The position numbers were made by a program, and so were the translations under genes. From NCBI GenBank assembly GCA_964578535.1, contig CAZODI010000011.1:28329-92328 (forward strand): 64,000 nt of DNA, written 5' to 3'. Positions 25,758 through 35,268 of the stretch are shown here, in pieces (the stretch's first letter is position 1; every line of letters starts with the position of its first letter). Source of the DNA: PHBD01 sp964578535 (GTDB taxonomy: Bacteria; Desulfobacterota; Syntrophia; Syntrophales; PHBD01). Below the pieces are notes generated by a model that searched no databases, was not told the DNA's origin, and saw nothing but the letters and a program-made list of their open reading frames with translations.

Positions 25758-27964
25758 GGCATTCTCCTTGCCGGCAGAAGGACCGTCACCTCCGTCCCCC
25801 GCCCCTCTTCGCTGCGGACGAGGATCTCCCCCCCGTGCCGCCTGATGATCTCGTGGGAAATGTAGAGCCCGAGACCCGTTCCCCGTCCGACCTCTTTGGT
25901 GGTGAAGAAGGGCTTGAAGATGTCCACCAGACAGCCGTCGGGAATCCCCTGTCCCGTGTCGCGAAACGACACGGACACCCGGTTGCCCTCCCGGTCGCCG
26001 TCGGTGGCGGTGGTGATGGTGATCGCTCCCCCTTCCCCCGGCAGAGCATCGAGGGCATTCTTGACGATGTTGACGAAGACCTGCCCGAGGTTGGCGAAAT
26101 TCCCCTCCACCCGCGGCAGGTCCACCGCATATCGTCGTTCGATGTGTATCGGCAGGAGCTTGTAGCTGTTATACAGGATCCGGAGGGCGTCGTCCACCGC
26201 GGTGTGAATGTCCACCGGCTCCGTGTAGGTCTGGGTCTGGCGGGAAAGGTCCAGGAGGCTCCGGACGATCGCCCCCGCCCGGTGAAGCTCCTTCAGGGAA
26301 AACCGGAGATCCTCCAGCACGTCTCCGGACACGCCGTTCGGCTGCTCCCGGAGATCCTCGATGGAGGATTCGACGAGGCTGGCGGCGCCGGCCAGGGGAT
26401 TGTTGAGCTCGTGGGCCGTTCCCGCCACGAGCTGGCCGATGGCAGCCAGGCTCTCGGAGCGGATGAGCTGCTGCTGGGTTCGTTCCTTCTCTTCCAGCAC
26501 CTTCCGGAGGTCGGCGGTCCGTTCTTCGACCCGCTGCTCCAGTTCCCGGTTCATCCGCTCGATCTCTTCGTACCCGGCAGCGTTCTCCAGCGCGACGGCC
26601 GCCTGGTTGGCGATGGTGCCCAGCAGCTCCAGGTCTTCATGGACGAACAGCGCTCCCGATCGCTTCTGCCCCAACAGAATCGCACCGATCAGCCGGTTCC
26701 GCGACAGCATGGGCACGGCGAGGTCAATCCCGTGCGCGTCGAGATATGCTGGAGGAAAATCCGCTCCGGAGGACGTTCCTGTCCTGTCCTCCAGCTGGAA
26801 ACGGCTGACCGGTCCTCCCGCCCGTTCCAGAAACGGCACCAGGGGATGGTCCGGCGGCATTTCTTCCAGTCCTGCGGCATCGTCTTCCCGGTCGTATGCA
26901 CGGAATCGGCCGGTCCCCGCGTCCCGGGCGAGCAGGATAAACCGTCCGACCGGGATGGCCTCCGGTATGGACGCAAACAGCAGACACCGGACCTCTTCGG
27001 AGCGTTTCAGGCTCGCCAATTCGCCGCTCAGGTCCCTGAGCAGCCTGCGGGCATCGTAGCGTCCCCGGAAGAAAAGCCGGTCCAGACAGGCCTGGACCCG
27101 CTCCCGCATCGGCTGGAACAGGAACACCATCATCAGGGCCAGCAGGAGGGAGGTCCCGACGACGTCGCGGAAACCGCTCCGGATAAACAGCATGTGGGTC
27201 ATGGAAAGGAAGAAGGCGCAAAGAACCGCCAGGAGAATCACCAGGACCGAATAGACGATTCCCTTGCGGATCGCCGCCCCGGCGTCCAGAAGATCATAGC
27301 GCAGGATGCCGTAGGCCAGGATCGCCGCCGGCACAAAGCTGAATCCGCCCACGGGGAGCACATCCATCCCGATGACCGGCAGGATGTTCAGGGCGATCAG
27401 GAGGGAGCTGAATCCCACGCCGGCTGTGACGTATTTCAGGCGATTGCGCGCGCGGTTGTCCGTGGTCCCCCTCATGCCCTGAACAAGGAGCAGGATGCAG
27501 TAGATCACCGTACAGCCCGCCAGGAGGGAGAAGACCTGGAATGCAGGACCCGCGTCGGCGATGAAACCATGGGGCCCCCGATGGAGCCCCCGGAAGAACA
27601 GGTCCGTCTGCGTCAGCGGCAGCAGTCCGAGACCGACCATCCAGGCGAGGCGCTCCAGCCACCGCCGCCCCGTGATTTCCAGCAGGCGGTGGACGAACTG
27701 GACATATACGGGCAGGCTGAACACGAAAACGACATAAATCAGCCGTTCGAAGGAGAGCACCCGGTCGCTGTCCGCGACGAGGCTCAACGCCGCCAGGTCC
27801 GCGTTGTTGAGAATGCCCATCAGGCACAGGACGGCGAAGAGGCGGTTGGCGGGCGTGCGCCGTCCCTTCAGAAGGGTGATCGCGGCGAGAAAGACAAGGA
27901 CAAAGATGCCGAGGACGGGAGGAATGGCAACGGCCGGAAGGGTGGAATAGGGATCGGGAAGCAT
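25754..27964 (-). CDS. Membrane GAF histidine kinase
   Basis: 736 residues. N-terminal ~260 residues are a multi-helix (about 8 helices) membrane module of the 7TM histidine-kinase type; GAF domain about 300-470; coiled coil with RMNRELEQRVEERTADLRKV; HisKA with AHELNNPLAG (phospho-His about 518); HATPase with NIVKNALDAL, DTGQGIPDG and GTGLGLYIS. All boxes are intact. The partner is the response-regulator cyclase that overlaps its 3' end. The signal is unknown; the GAF domain and the membrane module are two possible inputs. Confidence 0.92.
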   Translation of the reverse strand: MLPDPYSTLPAVAIPPVLGIFVLVFLAAITLLKGRRTPANRLFAVLCLMGILNNADLAALSLVADSDRVLSFERLIYVVFVFSLPVYVQFVHRLLEITGRRWLERLAWMVGLGLLPLTQTDLFFRGLHRGPHGFIADAGPAFQVFSLLAGCTVIYCILLLVQGMRGTTDNRARNRLKYVTAGVGFSSLLIALNILPVIGMDVLPVGGFSFVPAAILAYGILRYDLLDAGAAIRKGIVYSVLVILLAVLCAFFLSMTHMLFIRSGFRDVVGTSLLLALMMVFLFQPMRERVQACLDRLFFRGRYDARRLLRDLSGELASLKRSEEVRCLLFASIPEAIPVGRFILLARDAGTGRFRAYDREDDAAGLEEMPPDHPLVPFLERAGGPVSRFQLEDRTGTSSGADFPPAYLDAHGIDLAVPMLSRNRLIGAILLGQKRSGALFVHEDLELLGTIANQAAVALENAAGYEEIERMNRELEQRVEERTADLRKVLEEKERTQQQLIRSESLAAIGQLVAGTAHELNNPLAGAASLVESSIEDLREQPNGVSGDVLEDLRFSLKELHRAGAIVRSLLDLSRQTQTYTEPVDIHTAVDDALRILYNSYKLLPIHIERRYAVDLPRVEGNFANLGQVFVNIVKNALDALPGEGGAITITTATDGDREGNRVSVSFRDTGQGIPDGCLVDIFKPFFTTKEVGRGTGLGLYISHEIIRRHGGEILVRSEEGRGTEVTVLLPARRMP

Positions 27965-28104
27965 GCCTCAGGCCGGCGCGGTGCCGGCTTTTGCAATGCC
28001 TCACCCCCCCGCAGGGTGCCCCTGAGGGCGAGACGGGAACGATGGATCCGCGGGCCGGGTCGCCTCGAAAAGGCTTCCCGCTCCGCACGGTGTCGCCGGC
28101 CGCC

Positions 28105-28656
28105 TCAGAAAAGGAACACGGCGGCCGCCAGAACGGTGGTGTAGCTGTTGGCCTTCACGATGCTCGACTGCGTGCTGTTCAGAGTGCGGACGATCTTTCC
28201 GCTGATCTTGAAGATTTCCTTCTTTTCGTCCCAACTCTCATCGACGTTGAAGTCGATGCCGAGGGTCGAGGCCAGCATGGCTGCCGCCAGGTCCTCGGCG
28301 TATTCCCCGGCCTGCTTCTCTGTCTGGCCGAAGGCATGGTGCTCGCTGATGTACCCGTAGGCGCTCTTTTCGGCTGGAACGGCACATCCTACCGAGGCGG
28401 CGAGCAGTCGCCGCATCTCGTTGCTGCAGCACCGGCTCATTACACAGAACGTGATGGCCCCGGGTTTGAGTTCCTTGAGTCCATTCTGCTTGGAAACCAC
28501 TTTGCATCCGGGCGGCATGATGCTGGACACCTGAACCAGGTTGCACTTCTCGATGCCCGCGTCCCGAAGAGCCAGCTCGAACGAATGGAGTTCTTCCCGG
28601 TGGACGCCCACCCCCTTCGTGAAAAAAATCCTCTTCGGTACGTATCCGATCATCAC
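28105..28656 (-). CDS. pdaD: Pyruvoyl-dependent arginine decarboxylase
   Basis: 183 residues, the normal size for the proenzyme. The self-cleavage site is visible: VSSIMPPGC with Ser44-Ser45, where serinolysis makes the pyruvoyl group on the new alpha-chain N-terminus. VPKRIFFTKGVG at the start and the C-terminal hydrophobic NSYTTVLAAAVF are family hallmarks. Reaction: arginine to agmatine plus CO2. The next upstream gene on the same strand is agmatinase, giving a two-step route to putrescine. The distance (117 bases) leaves room for a separate promoter. ATG 28656 or the next codon (also ATG) could be the start. Confidence 0.93.
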   Translation of the reverse strand: MMIGYVPKRIFFTKGVGVHREELHSFELALRDAGIEKCNLVQVSSIMPPGCKVVSKQNGLKELKPGAITFCVMSRCCSNEMRRLLAASVGCAVPAEKSAYGYISEHHAFGQTEKQAGEYAEDLAAAMLASTLGIDFNVDESWDEKKEIFKISGKIVRTLNSTQSSIVKANSYTTVLAAAVFLF

Positions 28657-28773
28657 CTTTTTCCTCCAACCTGATATTTCTGCCTTCTGCGCCGAAAGGC
28701 TTCATGCTCCATTTTTTCGTTTTTTTCAAGTCGAATCAGCCGACACAGCCAATCATCCGATTCTCTTTTACCT

Positions 28774-29634
28774 TCAAGTAGTTTCAGATTCGCAGGCATA
28801 GCCCATCAACCGGTAGACGAGCTTTGCCGCCAGGAAATCGGGGGCCACGAGACCCGGAAGAGGGGAAAGCTCCACCACGTCGAAGCCCCGGATCCGGGTC
28901 CGCTTTGCAACCCGTCGGAGGAGTCCCGTGAGGGCTCTCCAGTCGATGCCGCCGGGCTCGGGCGTTCCCGTGGCGGGCATGAAGGCCGGGTCGAGGGCGT
29001 CCAGATCCACCGTGATGTAGAGGTCCCCGTCCAGAAGCTCGCTGATCCGGTCCAGGTTCGCGTCCCCCGCCATGACATAGTCGGCGCTGAACGAATGGAT
29101 GTTCGATTCCTTCCGGTAGAGCGCCTCCGGCGCGCTCATGCTGCGGATGCCCGCCTGGACGAGGGGGCAGATCTCCACGATCCGGCGGGCGATGCAGGCA
29201 TGGCTGTAGGGCGTACCCTGGTAGGACTCCCGGAGATCGGCGTGGGCATCCAGTTGAAGGACCTTCAGGCCGGGATACTTCCTCTTGAGCGCCTGGACGG
29301 CTCCCAGGGAGATGCTGTGCTCCCCGCCCAGGAGGACGGGGATCTTTTCCAGACCGACGGCTTCCTCCACCCGTTCCCTTACGGCATGGACCATGGATTC
29401 CGGCCCTGACGCATCCGCCTCCACTGCGGGGGCGGTGTGAATTCCCGCCTTGTATGTCTCCCGGTCCAGTTCCTCGTCGTAAAGCTCCATGTTGCCAGAG
29501 GCCTCCAGGATCGCCAGCGGCCCCCGCCGGGACCCCGACTGATAGGTCGAGGTCAGGTCGTAGGGAACGGGGATCACGACGAAGGCGGACCGCTCCAGGC
29601 CGGTATATTCAGGTTCCAGGCCGCCGAAGTTCAT
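28774..29634 (-). CDS. speB: Agmatinase (ureohydrolase)
   Basis: 286 residues from ATG 29634, chosen because GGAGG is 5 bases upstream; an upstream in-frame ATG (29670) would add 12 residues without a site. Manganese-binding motifs: GGEHS (His), DAHADLR and DLDALDP, in the usual order. Reaction: agmatine plus water to putrescine plus urea. Together with the neighbouring pyruvoyl arginine decarboxylase it makes putrescine without ornithine. Confidence 0.92.
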   Translation of the reverse strand: MNFGGLEPEYTGLERSAFVVIPVPYDLTSTYQSGSRRGPLAILEASGNMELYDEELDRETYKAGIHTAPAVEADASGPESMVHAVRERVEEAVGLEKIPVLLGGEHSISLGAVQALKRKYPGLKVLQLDAHADLRESYQGTPYSHACIARRIVEICPLVQAGIRSMSAPEALYRKESNIHSFSADYVMAGDANLDRISELLDGDLYITVDLDALDPAFMPATGTPEPGGIDWRALTGLLRRVAKRTRIRGFDVVELSPLPGLVAPDFLAAKLVYRLMGYACESETT

Positions 29635-29701
29635 AGGCACCTCCAAAAAAAGAAGCGGACCATAGCACACGGCCCTACCGATGTCGAGACCCAGAGACCT
29701 T

Positions 29702-30120
29702 TCAGGGCCTGAAAAACGACAGGGAAAACGAGCCGTCCTCGAATACGCCGTAGGAGCAGTACCGGATCCAGTCGCCCAGGGTCATGAAGGTCCGGGCTCG
29801 CCCGGCTGTCTCGTGGATCTCGAAGACAGGACGGTGGCTGTGGCCGCAGATGACGGCGTCGTATCCCTCCCCGAACTTGTCGAGGGCAAAGCGGCGCATG
29901 GCGTCCACGAGACGGTTCTCCGTCTCCCCGGAGAATCGCCGGCTTGTCAGGGAGGTCAAGCGGGCGGCCCGCCAGACGAACGGGGCCGGCAGGATCCGCT
30001 GGAGCCGGTAGAGGAATCGGCTCCGGAGGACTTTTCGGACCAGGGCGGCCCCGGAATCGGGCGGATCGATGATGTCCCCGTGGGTCAGGAGGATTCGCTT
30101 CCCGTCCAGATCGAGCTCCG
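29702..30120 (-). CDS. lpxH: UDP-2,3-diacylglucosamine hydrolase-like metallophosphoesterase, 5' part lost in gap
   Basis: The C-terminal ~139 residues are readable. THGD (metal ligand) lies near the gap and CGHSHRP about 70 residues from the end, with FMTLGDWIRYCSYGVF after it; this is the LpxH-type calcineurin fold rather than a general phosphodiesterase. Reaction: UDP-2,3-diacylglucosamine to lipid X plus UMP in lipid A synthesis. The N-terminal metal site (DxH) is behind the run of N. The symbol is tentative since half the protein is missing. Confidence 0.75.
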
Positions 30121-30220
30121 NNNNNNNNNNNNNNNNNNNNNNNNNNNNNNNNNNNNNNNNNNNNNNNNNNNNNNNNNNNNNNNNNNNNNNNNNNNNNNNN
30201 NNNNNNNNNNNNNNNNNNNN
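30121..30220. other. Assembly gap (100 N)
   Basis: Exactly 100 undetermined bases, the usual scaffold placeholder, so the true gap size is unknown. The acyl-CoA dehydrogenase 3' end and the hydrolase 5' end are hidden here. A translation running through the N joins two unrelated proteins and should not be used. Confidence 0.99.
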
Positions 30221-31782
30221 TTGGCGACGGGGATCATGAATTTTCCCGCCTTGCCGCTGGCGGCAAAGAACATGGCCATCTCACCCAGCACATTGGCGGC
30301 GGCCTGAACGCTGTCGGACAGCCCGTTGAGGAGCGGCCGATCCTTGTACCGGGCCGTGACGGCTCCGATCTCGCCCAGGAGGCTGATGAAGTAGAGGCCC
30401 TTCTTCATGCCCAGTTTCCGTCCCACCAGGTCCAGGGCCTGGATGCCGTTCGTCCCTTCATACAGGGAAGCGATCTTCTCGTCCCGCATGAATTGCTCTA
30501 CGGGATACTCCTGGCAGAAGCCGTATCCACCGTAGACCTGGATCGCCTGTTCGGTGACCCGGAATCCCATGTCGGAGCAGTAGGCCTTGCAGATCGGCGT
30601 GAGGACTTCCAGGAGGCCCGTCCACTTGTCCCGCTCGCCTTCCTCCGTTGCTGTGCGGGCCTTGTCGACGCACCAGGCGGTGTAGTACATCAGGGCGCGC
30701 ATCCCTTCCACCTGGGCCTTCATCCACAGGAGCATCCGGCGGACGTCGGGGTGCTGGATGATGGGAACCCGCGGCGCCTCGGGGTTCTTCATGTTCATGA
30801 GCGAGGAGCCCTGGAACCGCTCCCTGGCGTACTGGAGGGCGTGGAGGTACGCGATGGAGCCGCTGGACAGCCCCTGGAGGCCGACACCGATGCGGGCCTC
30901 GTTCATCATCTGAAACATGACGCGCATGCCCTGGCGCTCCTGCCCGAGGAGCTCCGCGTAGCAGTCCCCGTTGTCGCCGAAGTTGATCAGGCAGGTCGCC
31001 GATCCCTTGAGTCCCATTTTGTGCTCGATGCTGCCGATGGTGTAATCGTTTCTCTTCCCCAGTGTCCCGTCTTCGTTCACCAGGAATTTCGGGACCAGGA
31101 AGATGGAGATGCCCGCCGTCCCCGGTGGATCCCCCTCGATGCGCGCCAGGACCGGGTGGACGATGTTTTCCGTCAGGTCGCTGTCCCCGCCGGTGATGAA
31201 GATCTTCGTGCCGGAGATCCGGAAGGTCCCGTCGGGCATGCGGACAGCCTTCGTCTTGAGGTTCCCCACGTCGGAGCCCGCCCCCGGCTCCGTCAGGGCC
31301 ATGGTGCCTCCCCAGGCGCCGGAATACATTTTTTCCATGTATTTCCGCTTCTGCTCGTCCGTCCCGAAGGTCTCGACGAGGTGCGCCGCTCCTTCGGTGA
31401 GGCCGGGATAGGCGTGAAACGCGAAGTTGTGCATGAACCATTCCTTCGCCGCCGAGCTGATCACGATGGGCAGCCCCTGCCCGCCGTGATCGGCCGGCCG
31501 GCTCATCCCCATCCATCCCCCCTCGCAGTACAGTCTATAGGGACGGTGGAAAACCTCCGGCACGGAGACGTTGCCGTCCTTGAGGGAGCACTCGGCGCGA
31601 TCCGCCGTGGCCAGGGTGGGCAGGATCTCCTCGGTGGACAATTTCCGCGCCTCGGTGAGAATCATGTCAAACAGATCCGCCGAGAGATCCTGAAAGCGCT
31701 CCGCCGCACACAGCTTCTCCACGTCCAGGAGCTCATGGAGAAGAAACTTCTGATCCCGTTCGTCAACAATCAAGCTTCCCAT
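30221..31782 (-). CDS. Acyl-CoA dehydrogenase, C-terminus lost in gap
   Basis: About 520 residues are readable. TALTEPGAGSD-type flavin loop (MALTEPGAGSD), WITNG-equivalent KIFITGG, and the catalytic Glu segment YEGTNGIQALDL are present. The length and long C-terminal extension (expected about 595-600 residues in total) place it in the DmdC/FadE5-like branch of larger acyl-CoA dehydrogenases, acting on medium or long acyl-CoA. Flavoprotein passing electrons to ETF. The divergent gene is a DUF554 membrane protein; a TGACA-N4-TGTCA dyad lies between them. Confidence 0.9.
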
Positions 31783-31927
31783 GGTTTTTGCTGTCTCCTT
31801 CCCAAGAGAGGTTCAGGCCCGGGGAGCGGCGCCTCCCGCCTCCGGCCGGCGGAGTCGCGGACCGGCGCCTCATTCCGGGACACGGGGGATTGCATAACAC
31901 AATCGATGCGGCAGGGAAAGCGGTACC

Positions 31928-31941
31928 TGACATGCGTGTCA
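31928..31941. promoter_or_regulatory. Palindromic operator candidate
   Basis: TGACATGCGTGTCA: arms TGACA/TGTCA around four bases, in the divergent region between the acyl-CoA dehydrogenase and DUF554 genes, and overlapping TTGACA on the minus strand. The size and position fit a TetR/GntR-type fatty-acid regulator site. No regulator is identified. Confidence 0.4.
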
Positions 31942-32047
31942 ACATTTTCAGCTTGTTAATCGGATAGTTATAAAACCCGTTGACAACCTTTTCCGCCCTC
32001 CGGTACAAGCGTGGAACTGTCGCCGCAAACCAATCCCGGAGCCTCTC

Positions 32048-32722
32048 TTGACCGGAACCATCGTCAACACCGGAGCCGTCGTCGCCGGAAGCCTCATCGG
32101 CCTTGCCGCAGGGAAACGCCTCCCGGAGCGCATGAAGAAGCTCCTTCTCCAGTGCCTCGGCCTCTCGACCCTGCTGATCGGCCTCCAGATGGCCCTCTCC
32201 GGCAAGGAGCTGATGTCCGTCATTGCCTGCCTGCTCCTCGGCGCCATCATCGGCGAGGCGGTGAACCTCGAAGGGTGGATCGAGCGGCTCGGCGAGTGGC
32301 TCAAGACCAAGGCCCGCTCCGGCTCCTCCACGTTCGTGGAAGGCTTCGTCACCTCCTCCCTCCTCTACGTGACGGGGGCCATGGTCATTGTCGGCTCTAT
32401 CCAGGACGGCGTGGCGGGGGATCCCCGGACGCTCTACATCAAGGCCATGCTCGACGGCGTGGCCTCCATCGCCCTGGCCTCCACGCTGGGTCCCGGCGTC
32501 CTGTTTTCCGCCCTCTCGGTCTTCGCCGTCCAGGGAAGCCTGACGCTCCTCGCGTCTCGGCTCGTTTTCCTCCAGGCCCCCGCGGTCCTTGACGCGGTCA
32601 CCGCCACGGGAGGGCTTCTCATTGTAGCCATCGGGATCAACCTCCTGGATCTCACGAAAATCCGGATCGGCAACCTGATCCCGGCCCTGGTTCTGGCCAT
32701 TCTCTGGGGAGCGTGGAAATAG
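32048..32722 (+). CDS. DUF554 family membrane protein
   Basis: 224 residues starting at TTG 32048 (GGAG 6 bases upstream). About seven hydrophobic helices; MTGTIVNTGAVVAGSLIGLAAG at the N-terminus and LLIVAIGINLLDLTKIRIGNLIPAL near the C-terminus are characteristic of DUF554 (YdfK/YqgA) proteins. Cytoplasmic-membrane protein of unknown function, possibly a transporter-like protein. No operon partner close downstream (136 bases to the enoyl-CoA hydratase). Confidence 0.88.
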   Translation: MTGTIVNTGAVVAGSLIGLAAGKRLPERMKKLLLQCLGLSTLLIGLQMALSGKELMSVIACLLLGAIIGEAVNLEGWIERLGEWLKTKARSGSSTFVEGFVTSSLLYVTGAMVIVGSIQDGVAGDPRTLYIKAMLDGVASIALASTLGPGVLFSALSVFAVQGSLTLLASRLVFLQAPAVLDAVTATGGLLIVAIGINLLDLTKIRIGNLIPALVLAILWGAWK

Positions 32723-32858
32723 GGTGCGAAAGCCCCCGCAGCAGATCCCGAACCCCGGGACCGGACCCGCCGCCGGGACGCGGCCGGGCGCATCCTCCCG
32801 GAGCCGCAACCTGCGGCGCTGATTAAGGCTATTTCAGAAGGAAAGGAGTCCAGGCAGC

Positions 32859-33674
32859 ATGTACGAATACGAGACCTATGCAGTGGAAAAGCGGCCGGAG
32901 CAGAAAACCGCCATTCTCTACCTGAACCGGCCGGAAAAGATGAACGCCATGAACTGGCCGTTCTGGCGGGACCTTGAATTGGTGGTGGACGAACTGGAGA
33001 AGGATCCCGAGGTGGAGGCGGTCGTGGTTGCCGGAAAAGGCAGGGCCTTCAGCGTCGGCATCGATATCTTCGGCTTCGCCTCGGAGTTCCTGGAGACCAT
33101 CAGCGCCGCGACCCCCGCGAACCGGGAGGACTTCCGCCGCCTGATTCTCCGGATGCAGCAGGGATTCAGCCGGATGCACGGCGGCGACAACGTCTATATT
33201 GCCGCCATCCACCATTACTGTCTCGGAGGAGGGCTCGACCTGGCCGCCGCCTGCGACATCCGCCTGGCGTCGAGGGATGCCGTCATCTCCCTGCGGGAAG
33301 CGCGGGTCGCCATCGTGGCCGACATGGGCAGCCTGAACCGGCTCCCCCGGATCATCGGCCAGGGCAACGCCCGGCTCATGGCCTTCACGGCCCGGGACTT
33401 CACCGCCACCGAGTGCCTCCGGATGGGCCTGCTCAGCGAGATCTACGAAACGCCGGAAGCGGTGCTGGAGGGGGCCTTGAACCTGGCGGCGGAGATCACC
33501 GCCAACGCCCGCTCCGCCGTGAGGGGATCCAAGCGGCTCCTGAACTTCATGGAAAACCACAGCGTTGAGGAGGGACTGGATTACGTGGCCCTCTGGAACT
33601 CTTCTTTTTTCAACATCCAGGAGGTCCAGGAAGTGGCCATGAAGTCCGCCGGCCGCGGAAAGAAGGCGGGCTGA
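32859..33674 (+). CDS. Enoyl-CoA hydratase/isomerase family protein, dienoyl-CoA isomerase-like
   Basis: 271 residues, crotonase fold. Oxyanion segments: GKGRAFSVGID and YCLGGGLDLAAACDIRLAS. The second acidic position is in SLREARVAIVADMGSLNRLP: the Asp in VADMGSL and the Glu in LREA correspond to residues used by delta(3,5),delta(2,4)-dienoyl-CoA isomerases (ECH1), so isomerisation of unsaturated acyl-CoA is as likely as hydration. Ribosome-binding site AAGGAAAGGAG. Followed by a convergent FAD reductase 5 bases away. Confidence 0.85.
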   Translation: MYEYETYAVEKRPEQKTAILYLNRPEKMNAMNWPFWRDLELVVDELEKDPEVEAVVVAGKGRAFSVGIDIFGFASEFLETISAATPANREDFRRLILRMQQGFSRMHGGDNVYIAAIHHYCLGGGLDLAAACDIRLASRDAVISLREARVAIVADMGSLNRLPRIIGQGNARLMAFTARDFTATECLRMGLLSEIYETPEAVLEGALNLAAEITANARSAVRGSKRLLNFMENHSVEEGLDYVALWNSSFFNIQEVQEVAMKSAGRGKKAG

Positions 33675-33679
33675 CCGGC

Positions 33680-34834
33680 TCAGGTGCTCCGGCCGCCGAC
33701 GATCCGGTGGAACCTGGCGGAGAAGAGGGACTTCAGCTCGGCGTGGACAGACCGGTACGTCCGCTTCCCCGCCAGGAGTTCCTCGAAGAAGCGGACGGCC
33801 CGCCGGCTCCGGACCCCGATGCGGTAGGACACACCGGGAAACCGGTAAAACAGGGCGGCGAGGCGGGCGGCATACTGCAGGTCCCGGCGGATCTCGTCGT
33901 TCACCTGCTCCTCGTATTCCCGGATCGGCCTCCCTTCGGCGATGACCCGGGCGGCCATCCGGCCGCTCAGAACGGCAAAGTGGATCCCCTCTCCCGTCAG
34001 GGGGTCCACGAGACCGGCCGCGTCACCTGCAAGAAGGGTCCGGCGGGATACGAGCGCGGGCATACCGTCGCAGTAGGGGAGAGGGTGTCCCTGGATCCGG
34101 GTGTCCGTCCGCCTTTGGGTCGCCGGGATCCGGTCCAGGAAATCCTGCAGCCGTGCCCGGATGTCCGGCAGCCGCGGCGTCATGGTGGCCACCCCGCAGG
34201 AGAGGCCGCTTTTCTTGGGAAAGACCCACCCGTACCCGGAGGGCACGACTCCGAAATCGATGCAGGCCTTCCCGCTCCATTTCTCCAGGTCCTCCGCCGG
34301 GACCGACGTTTCAGCGGACAGCCCGATGCCGGCGACGCGGCAGGGAAAGAGGCCCACGGACCGGCCGACCCGCCCCAAGGATCCGTCGGCACCGATGAGC
34401 CACCTGGACCGCCACGTCTCCCCGTCATCCGTTACGACCTCCACGGTCCCGTCCCTCTCCGCAACGCCTCTTACCGCCCGTCCTTCCCGGACCTCGCAGC
34501 CGGACAGCCTTGCGCACTGCAGGAGGTGATCGTCGAAGCGGTCCCGCATCACCATGACGATCCCGGGCTCCCCCAGGGCCACTTCGAACGGCCGTCCCCC
34601 GGCATAGGAAAAGCGGATGTGCCCGACAGACGCCTCCAGAACCGTTTCAGGGAGAGGACCCACGAGGGGCATGATGTGAGGCGGCAGGCCGCCGCCGCAA
34701 GGCTTCAATCGGGGAAACCGGGCTTTGTCCAGGATCAGGACGCGGGCTCCCGATTCGGCCAGCATCCGGCCCGCCGATGTCCCCGCGGGGCCGGCTCCGG
34801 CAATGATCACGTCGTAGGGATTTCTGTTTTCCAC
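33680..34834 (-). CDS. Geranylgeranyl reductase-family FAD oxidoreductase
   Basis: 384 residues from GTG 34834 with AAGGA 8 bases upstream; the open frame continues into the repeat element upstream but has no start with a site, and this start is right before the FAD motif. N-terminal DVIIAGAGPAGTSAG, then PKPCGGG-like LKPCGGGLPP, middle WLIGADGS and GDAAGLVDPLTGEGI are the GGR/digeranylgeranylglycerophospholipid reductase signatures. Reactions in this family: reduction of isoprenoid double bonds, or flavin-dependent reduction of related lipids. Substrate undetermined. Confidence 0.88.
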   Translation of the reverse strand: MENRNPYDVIIAGAGPAGTSAGRMLAESGARVLILDKARFPRLKPCGGGLPPHIMPLVGPLPETVLEASVGHIRFSYAGGRPFEVALGEPGIVMVMRDRFDDHLLQCARLSGCEVREGRAVRGVAERDGTVEVVTDDGETWRSRWLIGADGSLGRVGRSVGLFPCRVAGIGLSAETSVPAEDLEKWSGKACIDFGVVPSGYGWVFPKKSGLSCGVATMTPRLPDIRARLQDFLDRIPATQRRTDTRIQGHPLPYCDGMPALVSRRTLLAGDAAGLVDPLTGEGIHFAVLSGRMAARVIAEGRPIREYEEQVNDEIRRDLQYAARLAALFYRFPGVSYRIGVRSRRAVRFFEELLAGKRTYRSVHAELKSLFSARFHRIVGGRST

Positions 34835-34896
34835 AAACCCGATCCTTGCATCCGATGAATGAAGGGGCGGATGGAGATCCCCTCCTTGCACCCCCG

Positions 34897-35099
34897 TGAC
34901 AGCCCCCGCGCCACGGAAGAACCATCCAGCCGCGGGGGCGCGGCCGGGGGTTTCCAGAGGAGCATTCAGGAAGCTTTTCCATCCCTGAGGCTTCCCGATC
35001 CAAAGCACCGTGTCGTGGAAAAGATTCCGCGACGACGGAAGCCCCCGTGACAGCCCCCGCGCCACGGATAAACCAAATTCTGCGGGGGCGCGGCCGGGG
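34897..35099. repeat. Two-hairpin interspersed repeat, copy A
   Basis: Two direct hairpin units (from 34897 and 35048), each starting GACAGCCCCCGCGCC and ending GCGGGGGCGCGG, spaced 151 bp apart with a conserved ~100-bp centre. The same arrangement is at 53868-54063. It lies in the divergent region between the FAD reductase and sigma-54 activator genes. Organised like a BIME (two REP units plus a linker). Confidence 0.85.
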
Positions 35100-35268
35100 G
35101 CCGGAAGTACGGGAAAGCTATAAACGACAACCTTGGTAAAGTCAAAACCGGGCTCCCGCTCCCGGCATCCCCGGAGCGGACCCGGGAGGGGGACATCCCG
35201 CCCCGGGAAAAGGCGCGCGGATCATCCGCAACATCCGATTCCGATTGAAAAATAAGGCGTTCTGAGGT

